Source of the DNA: Dyella psychrodurans
GTDB taxonomy: Bacteria; Pseudomonadota; Gammaproteobacteria; Xanthomonadales; Rhodanobacteraceae
Assembly (NCBI RefSeq): GCF_003363265.1
Contig: NZ_QRBF01000007.1
Coordinates: 62,001-126,000, forward strand
Length of the DNA stretch: 64,000 bases
Direction: 5' to 3'
Shown here: one piece after another, positions 15,675 through 24,215 of the stretch
How positions within the stretch are numbered: the stretch's first letter is position 1
Layout: the number at the start of each line of letters is the position of its first letter
Made by a program: the position numbers and the translations under genes
The notes under the pieces: model-generated
What the model was told of the DNA's origin: nothing
What the model saw: only the letters and a program-made list of their open reading frames with translations
Databases searched by the model: none

Positions 15675-16604
15675 TCAAGGTTGCAAGCGCATGCCGTCCT
15701 GCGCGAACACTACAGGTCCCTTGTAGTGTTCGCGAATGGATGCCTCGACGCTGGCCTGCTGTTGATCGATCACCGGCGACAAATGACTGAGCAGCAGCTT
15801 TTTCGTTTCGCTGTCGGCAGCTACCGCGCCAATCGTCTTGGGCGGGGTGTGCAAGGTGTACAGCACGGGCCGGGAACCGGGTGGATCGAGCACGACGCAA
15901 TTGAAAACAAGCAGGCTGGTGTGTTGCGCGATGCGACGCAGATTATCGATTCCCTTGGCATCGATATCGCCGCTGAAGGTGATGCTTTGATGATGGTAGT
16001 CGATGCGATAGATCACCGCGGGCGCATCGCCGTGGTGACCCGCTATCGCGCTGATATCCAGGCCTTGCTCCGAATAAATGACCTTCGGTGTCTTGGGAGC
16101 GTTCGCGGATGCATCGATATTCGTCGCATTGATCGTCACCGGAGCAGCAAAATCGTGCAGATAGCTGTACGCGCCATCGGGACCGAACAACAGATCGATA
16201 AAGCGGCTGGTCGAGGGGAACGTGGCTTCATCGCCTTCGCCACGATGTCCGGTGGGGCCAAAGACCCGGACATTGACCGGGCCGTCGCCTGAAACCGCGC
16301 GTGCCTTGAAAAAACCGGGCAACTCGCCGGTGTGATCGACATGCAGATGCGTCAGCAGGACGGTATCGATGTTGGCCAATGAGAGCTTTGCCTCGCCGAG
16401 TCGTACAAATGTCCCAGGCCCGGCATCCACCAGGATGCGAGGATTGCCATCGACCAATACGACATATCCGGCCCCGGCTCGCCCTGTCGCTCCAGGGCCG
16501 CCAGACCCGAGCACCACCAACTCCAGGGGCGACGCAACGGGCGCGGCGATACTGCCGGTCGCGGCAAACATCAAAAGCGCGGCACAAAATGAGAACTTGG
16601 ACAT
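15675..16604 (-). CDS. Secreted metallo-beta-lactamase-fold hydrolase
   Basis: A 309-residue protein with a signal peptide (about residues 1-20, cut near SIA-AP) and an MBL fold: THLHVDHTGEL gives the HxHxDH metal site, with further histidines in GHHGDAP and in FSGDID. The domain resembles the RNase Z/arylsulfatase-like branch, but export argues for a small-molecule ester substrate in the periplasm. The ATG at 16604 was preferred over an earlier in-frame start because GGAGGG lies just ahead and a signal peptide follows at once. It converges with cusA, with only about 34 bp between them. Confidence 0.85.
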   Translation of the reverse strand: MSKFSFCAALLMFAATGSIAAPVASPLELVVLGSGGPGATGRAGAGYVVLVDGNPRILVDAGPGTFVRLGEAKLSLANIDTVLLTHLHVDHTGELPGFFKARAVSGDGPVNVRVFGPTGHRGEGDEATFPSTSRFIDLLFGPDGAYSYLHDFAAPVTINATNIDASANAPKTPKVIYSEQGLDISAIAGHHGDAPAVIYRIDYHHQSITFSGDIDAKGIDNLRRIAQHTSLLVFNCVVLDPPGSRPVLYTLHTPPKTIGAVAADSETKKLLLSHLSPVIDQQQASVEASIREHYKGPVVFAQDGMRLQP

Positions 16605-16942
16605 ACGTGTCCCTCCGCCAATGTGTATGCACAGTGCTCGCTGTCGTATCGAAAGCGGGCAGCTAAAAATCAAACGACATGTGGATTGAGTTCGACGATC
16701 TCACGCACCAGCTACATGGTCGGCACGGCACTGCATTCCAGACAGCACGACCTTCCCATTCTGAAACCACACCTCGGGCGGTGAAAGCGACTATACGCCG
16801 ATCTTCATTCGTCTTTACGAAAACAGGGGCTCCAACGGCCTGGATCTCTCCGCATTAAATGCGGCACCTCTGGAATCGCCTTGATCATACCCAAGTTAGC
16901 GACAACGAAACGAACTGGTACTCTTGCGGGGCTTGAGGAGTT
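16605..16942. other. Intergenic region, divergent promoters expected
   Basis: 338 bp between the divergent MBL-fold and SGNH hydrolase genes. No convincing open reading frame, RNA gene or repeat was seen. Promoters for both genes must lie here, but no clear -35/-10 pair stands out. Confidence 0.5.
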
Positions 16943-18232
16943 ATGCGCAATCGCACAGAGGCCAAGTCCAGACTTATGAAGCGCGTTCGGAAGAATTTTA
17001 AGAATTTCGCCCTACTCGCGACGCTGATTTGTGTAGCGACATGCTTTGAGGTTCGGGCTGCCGATCAACCGCAGGCATGGATCGCAACGTGGGGAGCTGC
17101 GCAGCAGATTCCCGAACCGCAAAATACACTGCCGACGAAGGATCTTCGGGACGCGACGGTGCGGCAGATTTTTCACCTTTCCGTTGCAGGCCGGAAGCTG
17201 CGCATCAAAGTATCGAATGCGTTCGGCACTGCGGCGCTGCATCTGACGTCGGTGCATATCGCACGTCCACGGGCGACGGATTCGCCTGCCATCGATCCGG
17301 CAAGCGACCGGGCGCTGAGCTTTGCGGGAGCCCCCGATGTCACCGTGCCGCCGGGCGCGGAGTTCCTGTCGGATCCTATCGACTACCCCGTCGATGCGTT
17401 ATCCGACCTCGCAGTCACATTCCACCTGGATGACGCCCCGGAGGTGGAAACGGGACATCCGGGTTCTCGCGCCACCAGTTACGTGGTGCACGGAAACGCC
17501 GTCGGCGCGGCGAATTTCACGGCGCCGGAGAAGGTAGAGCATTGGTATCAGATTGCGGAAGTCGACGTGCACGGGGCGCCGGTAGCGGGATCCATCGTTG
17601 CGTTGGGCGACTCGATCACCGACGGGCATGCATCGACGACGAACGGCAACGACCGTTGGACGGATGTACTGGCGAAGCGGCTACAGCAGTCGCCTGCGAC
17701 GCGAACGCTTGGCGTGGTCAACAAAGGCATTGGTGGAAACCATCTCCTGACCGACGGCCTGGGACCGAATGCGCTGGCGCGTTTCGATCGCGACGTGCTT
17801 GCGCCATCCGGCGTCCATTGGCTGATCGTGCTTGAGGGTGTGAACGATCTCGGTGGCCTGACGCAAAACGGCGAAGTATCTGCGGCACAACACGCCGACC
17901 TCGTGCATCGGATCATTGCGTCTTATCAGCAGATCATCGAGCGGGCTCACGCACATGGCATTCCGGTGATCGGTGGAACGATCATGCCGTTCGCGGGCTC
18001 GGACTACTATCACCCTGGCCCGTTGACGGAAACCGACAGGCAGGCCATCAACACATGGATTCGCACGCCCGGACATTTCGACGCCGTGGTCGATTTCGAT
18101 GCGGTGATGCGCGACCCACATCAGCCTGACCGTCTGCTTCCCGCCTACGATTGCGGCGATCACCTGCATCCTTCGCCAGCGGGATATCGCGCGATGGGTG
18201 AAGCAATTCCGCTTTCCTTGTTTAAGCGATAG
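16943..18232 (+). CDS. Secreted SGNH/GDSL-type esterase
   Basis: A 429-residue exported hydrolase. The signal peptide covers about residues 18-39 (FALLATLICVATCFEVRAAD). A beta-rich N-terminal domain of about 160 residues (WIATWGAAQQIPEPQ) precedes the SGNH domain. The catalytic Ser is in ALGDSITDGH (about residue 224), the oxyanion Gly and Asn are in NKGIGGNHLL and GVNDLGG, and the Asp-x-x-His pair is in DHLHPSPAGY near the end. The architecture matches GDSL family proteins of plant-associated bacteria that deacylate polysaccharides or small esters. GAGGAG lies just upstream of the ATG at 16943; an internal ATG at 16976 is possible. Confidence 0.88.
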   Translation: MRNRTEAKSRLMKRVRKNFKNFALLATLICVATCFEVRAADQPQAWIATWGAAQQIPEPQNTLPTKDLRDATVRQIFHLSVAGRKLRIKVSNAFGTAALHLTSVHIARPRATDSPAIDPASDRALSFAGAPDVTVPPGAEFLSDPIDYPVDALSDLAVTFHLDDAPEVETGHPGSRATSYVVHGNAVGAANFTAPEKVEHWYQIAEVDVHGAPVAGSIVALGDSITDGHASTTNGNDRWTDVLAKRLQQSPATRTLGVVNKGIGGNHLLTDGLGPNALARFDRDVLAPSGVHWLIVLEGVNDLGGLTQNGEVSAAQHADLVHRIIASYQQIIERAHAHGIPVIGGTIMPFAGSDYYHPGPLTETDRQAINTWIRTPGHFDAVVDFDAVMRDPHQPDRLLPAYDCGDHLHPSPAGYRAMGEAIPLSLFKR

Positions 18233-18405
18233 CGTAGCCACACGTCCGCAAAGCCATGCGTCGAAGCCTTTCCGTCACGTCAAAGTCCACCTGATCTGCT
18301 CCGTTTCTGACGGCGTGCTGCCGAATCGCCTGCTTTTGTAATAATGGCGTGGCTTCGCGCCCTTCGGTTGATGCCCTGCTATATCAATGAAGCCAGTTCA
18401 AGGTC

Positions 18406-20670
18406 ATGGACTATGGATGGTCACGCAACTCAGATAACAACCAGGATTTGCCCTTGATTTCAGCCACATTTTCGCTTCGCCGCCCTTTTTTGGCGTTGTG
18501 TGCCATCTGGGGCGTTCTCTACCTGCAGGTTTTGACGGGCCACAAGGTTTTGCCCTGGGATGCAATGGACGAGTTTTATCCCACAGTATTCTTCAACGCG
18601 CATAACTTGCGACTTGGCATTGCTCCTTGGTGGAACCCCTACATCTATTCCGGGTTTCCGCAAATAGCCGATCCACAGGGCATGCTTTTCTCTCCGTTAC
18701 TGATGGCGTGGATGCTGCTGCGTCAGAGTCCAAGTCCGTTGTGGTTCGACTGGGGCGTGCTGCTTCACTTGTTGATGGGCGGAACAGCGATGCTCGCGCT
18801 GTTGCGCCGTTATGGCGCCAACGCCTTCGGTTCGTTGCTCGGCGCAACCGTGTTCATGGCTGGTGGCGTTGCCGCTGCGCGTTTGGAACATACGCCAGAC
18901 ATGATTGCGTATGCGTATGCACCCGTGGTTCTGTTGGCCATGCGAACCTTTTTCACGATGCCCAGCATGGGGCGGGGCTGCCTGATGGGGTTGGCCGCCG
19001 GAGCCATGGTGACGCAGCTTGTGCAGATCTCGTATCTGCTTGCCTTGGCCGCATTGCTCTACGCACTTGCCGAAATGGGTTCGCAATGGCGGCCATACAC
19101 CGCAGCAAGTCGCAGGCAATGCCTCATCGGCACGGTTGTGGCCGTTGCATGCGCACTGGTGATTGCCGCACCCCAACTGCTTTTCAGTTGGGCGTTCATG
19201 AGCATGTCCAACCGCACGGCAGTGCCATTGGCCGCCTCGGCAGGCGCATCGCTCGATCTTAGCGCATTCATCAGCATGTTCGCGCCCAACGGGCTGCATA
19301 CATTCCAGGGTACTTACGATGGGCCGGCAAGCCTTGTCGAATCGTATCTCTATATCGGTGTCGTGCCGATGCTGTCGCTTTTCGGTATGGCACGCGCCCT
19401 AAAGGAGCGAAAGCTGCGTCGGCCTGTGATTTTCTTCATCGTCCTGACGGTGCTGGCAACGCTTTACGTGATGGGTACGAACACCCCCTTCTATCGCTGG
19501 CTTTACACGTGGCTCCCAGGCCTGACGCACTTTCGAAGGCCCGCTGATGCCGCCTATCTGCTCAATCTGGCATTCGCGGTGATTGTTGGTCTTTGCGCTG
19601 CCCAAATTGACTTGCAGTCGCGAGACGAGATCACGCTGCTGCTCGCCTGCACGGCCGGCTGGCTCGCCTTGATTGCGGCACAAATGCATGAGCATCGCTT
19701 CGGGCTCTTCGGATGCGCGGCGCTGGCGGCCTTGGCTTTGTGGCGCTTGCGCAAGCCAGGCAGCGAGTGGCGTGCGACGGCGTGGCTGATCGCCGTTCTT
19801 GTCGTCGATTACTCCGGACTCAATCTAAATGGCCGCTTCAGCGCCATGAACGACACCACTCGCGTTTTCCAGAGGAGCAAGGCGGTTCAGTACCTCCAGA
19901 AAGACCTGAACGACAATGCCGGCGTCATGCCGTGGCGCATCGCAACGCAGAACACCAGCACAACATGGGACAACGGAGTGGTACTCAGCGGCTTGTCGTC
20001 CACCCAGGGCTACAATCCTTTGCGCATCGCAAACTACCAACACTGGTACGCACCACGCGAAAGCAGCAACGCACATCGAATCGATAACCCGCTCAATGCG
20101 TCGCCTGATTACACACTCGATAAGCTTTTAGGCGTCAAGTTCCTGGTGATGGGTCATCGCACCGACCTGCAAGCTGTCTCGCCACCGTCTACCTACACCC
20201 GTGTCTTTGGCGATGAAGATGTCGACATATGGCGTAACGACGACACCTATCCGCACGTCCTGAATCCACAGCACGCCATGTTCGTCGCCGCTGATCAGCC
20301 TATGGATGCATCGACTTTTTCGTCGACCAATTTCCATGACACCGTTTGGCTTACTCCGCGCGACGAAGAGGATTCCCGCAACGACCGCGTAGCCGCCGCG
20401 ACGTGCACTGGCCAGGCAGCAGCACACGCAACCCGATGGGAACCTACGCAAGCAACCATGGCGGTGCACGCGTCCCATGCAGGATGGCTCGTGGTCGACG
20501 ACCTCGATTTTGCTGGATGGCGCGCCCAGATCGACGGCGTCCCGCTCCCGATTCACAGAGCAAACGGCATGTTCCGCGCGGTATGCGTCCCCGCGGGCGA
20601 TCATGAATTGCAATTTACTTTTCATCCGTTGCTGATGGTTGCTGACGCCTGGAGTCACCGCAGAACCTGA
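18406..20670 (+). CDS. YfhO-like polytopic membrane protein
   Basis: A 754-residue integral membrane protein with about 12 hydrophobic helices in its first 460 residues and a C-terminal soluble domain. The start of the membrane part (LPWDAMDEFYPTVFFNAHNL, then PWWNPYIYSGFPQIADPQ) matches the first periplasmic loop of YfhO and related GT-C-fold glycosyltransferase-like proteins, where an acidic pair is catalytic. In Bacillus, YfhO adds sugars to lipoteichoic acid; in Gram-negative bacteria the family is largely unassigned. It stands alone, with no polysaccharide-biosynthesis neighbours, so only a general lipid-linked sugar transfer role can be suggested. Confidence 0.75.
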   Translation: MDYGWSRNSDNNQDLPLISATFSLRRPFLALCAIWGVLYLQVLTGHKVLPWDAMDEFYPTVFFNAHNLRLGIAPWWNPYIYSGFPQIADPQGMLFSPLLMAWMLLRQSPSPLWFDWGVLLHLLMGGTAMLALLRRYGANAFGSLLGATVFMAGGVAAARLEHTPDMIAYAYAPVVLLAMRTFFTMPSMGRGCLMGLAAGAMVTQLVQISYLLALAALLYALAEMGSQWRPYTAASRRQCLIGTVVAVACALVIAAPQLLFSWAFMSMSNRTAVPLAASAGASLDLSAFISMFAPNGLHTFQGTYDGPASLVESYLYIGVVPMLSLFGMARALKERKLRRPVIFFIVLTVLATLYVMGTNTPFYRWLYTWLPGLTHFRRPADAAYLLNLAFAVIVGLCAAQIDLQSRDEITLLLACTAGWLALIAAQMHEHRFGLFGCAALAALALWRLRKPGSEWRATAWLIAVLVVDYSGLNLNGRFSAMNDTTRVFQRSKAVQYLQKDLNDNAGVMPWRIATQNTSTTWDNGVVLSGLSSTQGYNPLRIANYQHWYAPRESSNAHRIDNPLNASPDYTLDKLLGVKFLVMGHRTDLQAVSPPSTYTRVFGDEDVDIWRNDDTYPHVLNPQHAMFVAADQPMDASTFSSTNFHDTVWLTPRDEEDSRNDRVAAATCTGQAAAHATRWEPTQATMAVHASHAGWLVVDDLDFAGWRAQIDGVPLPIHRANGMFRAVCVPAGDHELQFTFHPLLMVADAWSHRRT

Positions 20671-21085
20671 GCCTGGGTGGAGCGCGCGGATTCGCCATGG
20701 CGTTCTGCGCCTCGCATGCGCTACGCGAAGATCGTTGCCGCAATGAGTAAGAAGCTGCCGGGCTTTGGCCAGTCCGCAACGGGATTGACGATGGCCAACC
20801 GACCAAATCGCCAGCGAGCCCTCTCGCACCTCTACACAAAGCCATCACGAATAGCGCGCTTTTTTGCGGTTTCCGACACTATTTCTCGCGGCACGCCGAA
20901 TACCTCGTCACGAATCCGGCAACCAAAATGGACAGTCCGCCATTTTGCGAACGGGCTTCACCCCGCAACCACAACCGCCACCCTACGCTCCCGCGGCCAC
21001 TCGGCACCCTGGGGAGGGGAGCATTTCGTCGGTTTCCTCCAACCATTTCTTTCACCGTCACTGTCTACGTGAGGAGCAACCTCCA
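20671..21085. other. Intergenic region upstream of S53 peptidase
   Basis: 415 bp with no convincing gene. It contains a small stem-loop, CAAAATGG (20924-20931) pairing with CCATTTTG (20940-20947), without a T-run. The peptidase frame is open through the last 220 bp, but the signal peptide and a GAGGAG ribosome site place its start at 21086. Confidence 0.5.
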
Positions 21086-22816
21086 ATGAATAGAACAGCT
21101 TTGACTGGAACAAATGCGGGAAACGGAATTTTTCGCCTGGCGCGCAGAGCAGGTAGTTTGTCGCTTGCCATCGCCTTGGCATTCGGCGCGACTACCGCAG
21201 CCCAGGCTGCGGAGTTTTCAACGCATCATGTGCGCGATGCGGTAAGCGGAGGCACGGCCAGGCAGGTCGGCAGCCTGCCTTCCAATCAGATGATGAGCCT
21301 GGATGTGGTGCTGCCGCTGCGCGACAAGGCCGGCCTGGACACCTTCGTTGCAGCGGTCACCGATCCGGCGAGCCCTTCTTACCGTCACTACCTCACACCG
21401 GCACAGTTCACCGCGCAATTCGGCCCGACCCAGAACGACTACAACACGGTCGTGCAGTACCTCGTCCAGAACGGATTTACGGTGACGGGTGGCAGCCGCG
21501 ACGGCATGGACGTGCAAATCGTGGGACCGGTTTCGGCGGTCGAAAAAGCCTTCAACGTGAAGATGCGCACCTACCAGCATCCCACCGAAAACCGCCGCTT
21601 CTACAGCCCCGACCGCGAACCCACCACCTCGCTGGCGATTTCGCTGTGGCACGTTTCCGGCCTGGACAACTATTCCATTCCACGGCCGCTGTATGTGAAG
21701 AAGAGCGATTACGCGCAGGCCCACGGCATCAGCCCGGAAAGCGTGGTGTCGCACGCGACCACCGGCTCGGGCCCGTCGGCGTCGTTCCTGGGCAGCGACA
21801 TGCGCGCGGCCTACTACGGTGGCACCGCCCTTACCGGCGCAGGTCAGAACCTGGGCTTGTTTGAGTATTACGGCACCGACCTGTCGGACCTGACCACGTA
21901 TTTCAAGAACGTGGGACAGACCAACAACGTGCCCGTCACGCTGCTTTCGACCGACGGAACCAGCACCTCGTGCACGGCGTCCAGCGGTTGCGACGACACC
22001 GAGCAGACGCTCGACATGACCCAGGCGCTCGGCATGGCGCCGGGACTCAGCAGCCTGGTGATGTATGTCGGCTCCACCGACACCGCGATCATCAGCGCGA
22101 TGACGACCCACAGCCCGCTGCCGACCACCATCGGCTGCTCGTGGGGCTGGACGCCGGCTGACCCTTCCACGCTCGATCCGTACTTCGAGAAGATGGCCGC
22201 GCAAGGCCAGACCTTCTTCGCAGCGTCCGGCGACAGCTCGACCTGGTCCAGGCGCAACGAGGCCTGGCCGGCTGACGATGCCAACGTGATCTCCGTCGGC
22301 GGCACCGACCTCACGACCAGCAGCGCAGGTGGCCCGTGGAAATCGGAAACCGCCTGGGTGGATAGCGGAGGCGGCATTTCCCCCGACAAGATCGCGATTC
22401 CGTCGTGGCAAAAGATCAGCGGCGTGATCAATGCGAACAACAAGGGCTCGACGACCCTCCGCAACGGACCGGACGTGTCCGCCAATGCCAACTTCACCTT
22501 CTACGTCTGCGCCGACCAGACCACCTGCACGGCCAACGCGTACGGCGGCACCAGCTTCGCCGCGCCGATGTGGGCAGGCTTCATCGCCCTGGTCAACCAG
22601 CAGCTGGTGGCGAACGGCCAGTCGCGGGTGGGCAACTTCAACGCGACCGTGTATCCGGAGAACGAATCCGGCGGCGTGCTGACCACCACCTACGCGACCG
22701 ACTTCCACGACATCACCAGCGGCAAGTCCGGCAGCTATTCGGCCGTGACGGGCTACGACCTGGTGACGGGCTGGGGTAGTCCGAAGGCGGGCCTGATCAC
22801 CACGCTGTCTCCATAA
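21086..22816 (+). CDS. Secreted S53 (sedolisin/kumamolisin-like) peptidase
   Basis: A 576-residue serine-carboxyl peptidase. A signal peptide (about residues 15-37, ending TAAQAAE) is followed by a pro-kumamolisin activation domain (about 40-190, with PASPSYRHYLTPAQFTAQFG) and the catalytic S53 domain. The likely catalytic residues are Glu306 and Asp310 (DDTEQTLDMTQ), the oxyanion Asp in AASGDSS, and Ser490 in GGTSFAAP. These enzymes work at acid pH outside the cell. GAGGAG sits nine bases before the ATG. A strong terminator follows at 22853, so the gene is monocistronic. A second, larger S53 gene lies at 28765. Confidence 0.94.
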   Translation: MNRTALTGTNAGNGIFRLARRAGSLSLAIALAFGATTAAQAAEFSTHHVRDAVSGGTARQVGSLPSNQMMSLDVVLPLRDKAGLDTFVAAVTDPASPSYRHYLTPAQFTAQFGPTQNDYNTVVQYLVQNGFTVTGGSRDGMDVQIVGPVSAVEKAFNVKMRTYQHPTENRRFYSPDREPTTSLAISLWHVSGLDNYSIPRPLYVKKSDYAQAHGISPESVVSHATTGSGPSASFLGSDMRAAYYGGTALTGAGQNLGLFEYYGTDLSDLTTYFKNVGQTNNVPVTLLSTDGTSTSCTASSGCDDTEQTLDMTQALGMAPGLSSLVMYVGSTDTAIISAMTTHSPLPTTIGCSWGWTPADPSTLDPYFEKMAAQGQTFFAASGDSSTWSRRNEAWPADDANVISVGGTDLTTSSAGGPWKSETAWVDSGGGISPDKIAIPSWQKISGVINANNKGSTTLRNGPDVSANANFTFYVCADQTTCTANAYGGTSFAAPMWAGFIALVNQQLVANGQSRVGNFNATVYPENESGGVLTTTYATDFHDITSGKSGSYSAVTGYDLVTGWGSPKAGLITTLSP

Positions 22817-22852
22817 CGATCGTCTCGCAGCGACAGTTCCCTGAATCTTTTC

Positions 22853-22880
22853 GGCCCGGGCTTCGACCCGGGCCTTTTTT
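22853..22880 (+). terminator. Intrinsic terminator after S53 peptidase
   Basis: GGCCCGGG (22853-22860) pairs with CCCGGGCC (22867-22874) around a CTTCGA loop and is followed by six Ts. Confidence 0.9.
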
Positions 22881-23055
22881 GTGCCACGCAAAGGCTTTAC
22901 GTCCCGAACACGCCACGCTGAAGTACCGGAACGAAGGCGTAACGGAAAACGCACCGTTATATAAGAGCCTGACGAAAACTAAACGCAAAGTGAACTTCTC
23001 AAGGATCACATTGGTGTCGTGGAGCTTTCATGGCTCAGCTGAGGGGTTCGAGGCG

Positions 23056-23697
23056 ATGCGCAAAGTAAACCTGACGAGTCTTGTGCTTGGATCGCTGGCC
23101 ATCATGTGGCTGACATCGGTGCTGGGTACCGCGCGTGCCGCGGACAACCAGGCCTTCGATGGCGCCGAGCACGCCTTCCTCGCCCGGGCCATGTCGGACA
23201 ACGCGGCGCAGATCGCCATGGCCAAGCTCGCATTGCAGAAATCGAGGAACCCCCAGATCGTCGAACTGGCAAACCTCATCATCAACGAGCGGGTGGCTCT
23301 GGACCAGGAACTTGCCAACCTCGCGCAGGGTTCCATCGACCGCATCGCGTTGCAGCAGGCAGCCCTCAACAATGCCCGCATGACCGCGCTGCAATCACTG
23401 AACGGTGATGCGTTCGACAAGACCTTCGCCGGTTTGCTGATACGCGATCACTATCAGATCATTTCCGCTTATGAAGCGGTCACGGTGGGCGCCACGCACG
23501 ATGCGCTCAAGACGTTTGCCCACAATGCCGTGCCCGCGCTGCAGGGCAATCTGACGGTGGCGCTATCGTCCTTGAGGTCCGGTGGTTGGAGATCGGCCCC
23601 GCATCAGCAGGTCGCGCTGACCGGCGAGGCCGATTCGCACGCAAGCAAGGTGCCGGTCTACTGGGAGTCCTTGTCGATCGTGACGGCTCCGTGGTGA
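23056..23697 (+). CDS. DUF4142 family exported protein
   Basis: A 213-residue protein with a signal peptide (residues about 8-28, ending ARAAD) and a helical DUF4142 domain, a ferritin-like bundle without obvious metal ligands. AEHAFLARAMSDNAAQIAMAKLALQKS and a matching later helix (LLIRDHYQIISAYEAVTVGA) are typical. The start is at the ATG at 23056 just after GAGGC; the longer open frame upstream runs from the preceding terminator and lacks a signal. It is flanked by terminators on both sides, so it is transcribed alone. Family members are often induced by envelope stress, but no activity is established. Confidence 0.85.
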   Translation: MRKVNLTSLVLGSLAIMWLTSVLGTARAADNQAFDGAEHAFLARAMSDNAAQIAMAKLALQKSRNPQIVELANLIINERVALDQELANLAQGSIDRIALQQAALNNARMTALQSLNGDAFDKTFAGLLIRDHYQIISAYEAVTVGATHDALKTFAHNAVPALQGNLTVALSSLRSGGWRSAPHQQVALTGEADSHASKVPVYWESLSIVTAPW

Positions 23698-23734
23698 GGC
23701 AGGGCAAGAAAGCGCGCCACTCAGGTTGAAATGA

Positions 23735-23759
23735 GGTCGCCGCAACGGCGACCTTTTTT
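23735..23759 (+). terminator. Intrinsic terminator after DUF4142 gene
   Basis: GGTCGCCG (23735-23742) pairs with CGGCGACC (23746-23753) around a CAA loop, followed by six Ts. Confidence 0.88.
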
Positions 23760-24215
23760 CGTCAGCGCATGCTTGTCGTGCGTTGCGAATACGACGCAAA
23801 TTCCTCCGGATGACGTTTCCGCTCCGATAAAGATCGGAGCAAATGCCTTTGCGTTCCGACAGAAAGTCGAGAGACGCGCTTCGTTCCCGTGAAGCCATTT
23901 CACGAAGCAGCGAACGTTCTTCATCGACGCCTTCTTCACGCGATCACTCGCACATCGCGTAACGACGCACATTTTCTTTCAATGAATACGTATGCATACG
24001 CTGGTTGCTGCACCGCGATGCTTCCTACTATGCGCCGCACTATCTGCCGCATTGCCAATACCGCATGCATCGCGCGGTATCGATTGGGGATCGATCCGGC
24101 CTTCCGAACAACGGCGATAGCGCAGACGACTGTGTCTGCCGTTTACGTCTTCAGGGACTCAAGCACATCGCTGTTGCACCTCTTCGTCAACGAGACTGGA
24201 TGGAGGCAGACCCTA
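23760..24215. other. Intergenic region upstream of isoamylase
   Basis: About 455 bp without a convincing gene, although the isoamylase frame stays open through most of it. It contains a perfect hairpin, GCTCCGAT (23821-23828) with ATCGGAGC (23833-23840), and a 12-bp palindrome CGTATGCATACG (23989-24000) discussed as an operator. No homologous protein segment was recognised upstream of the signal peptide. Confidence 0.5.
23983..23996. promoter_or_regulatory. Candidate LacI-family operator
   Basis: TGAATACGTATGCA differs at one position from the perfect palindrome TGAATACGTATTCA, and it overlaps a second palindrome, CGTATGCATACG. Even palindromes with a central CG are typical of LacI-family sugar regulators, and the next gene is a starch-debranching enzyme. 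No LacI gene lies in the window, so this is inference. Confidence 0.35.

Noticed and set aside
21218-22954. A 578-codon minus-strand frame
   Set aside because: Antisense to the S53 peptidase with intact catalytic residues; the product is Arg/Gly/Ala/Val-rich with no domain.
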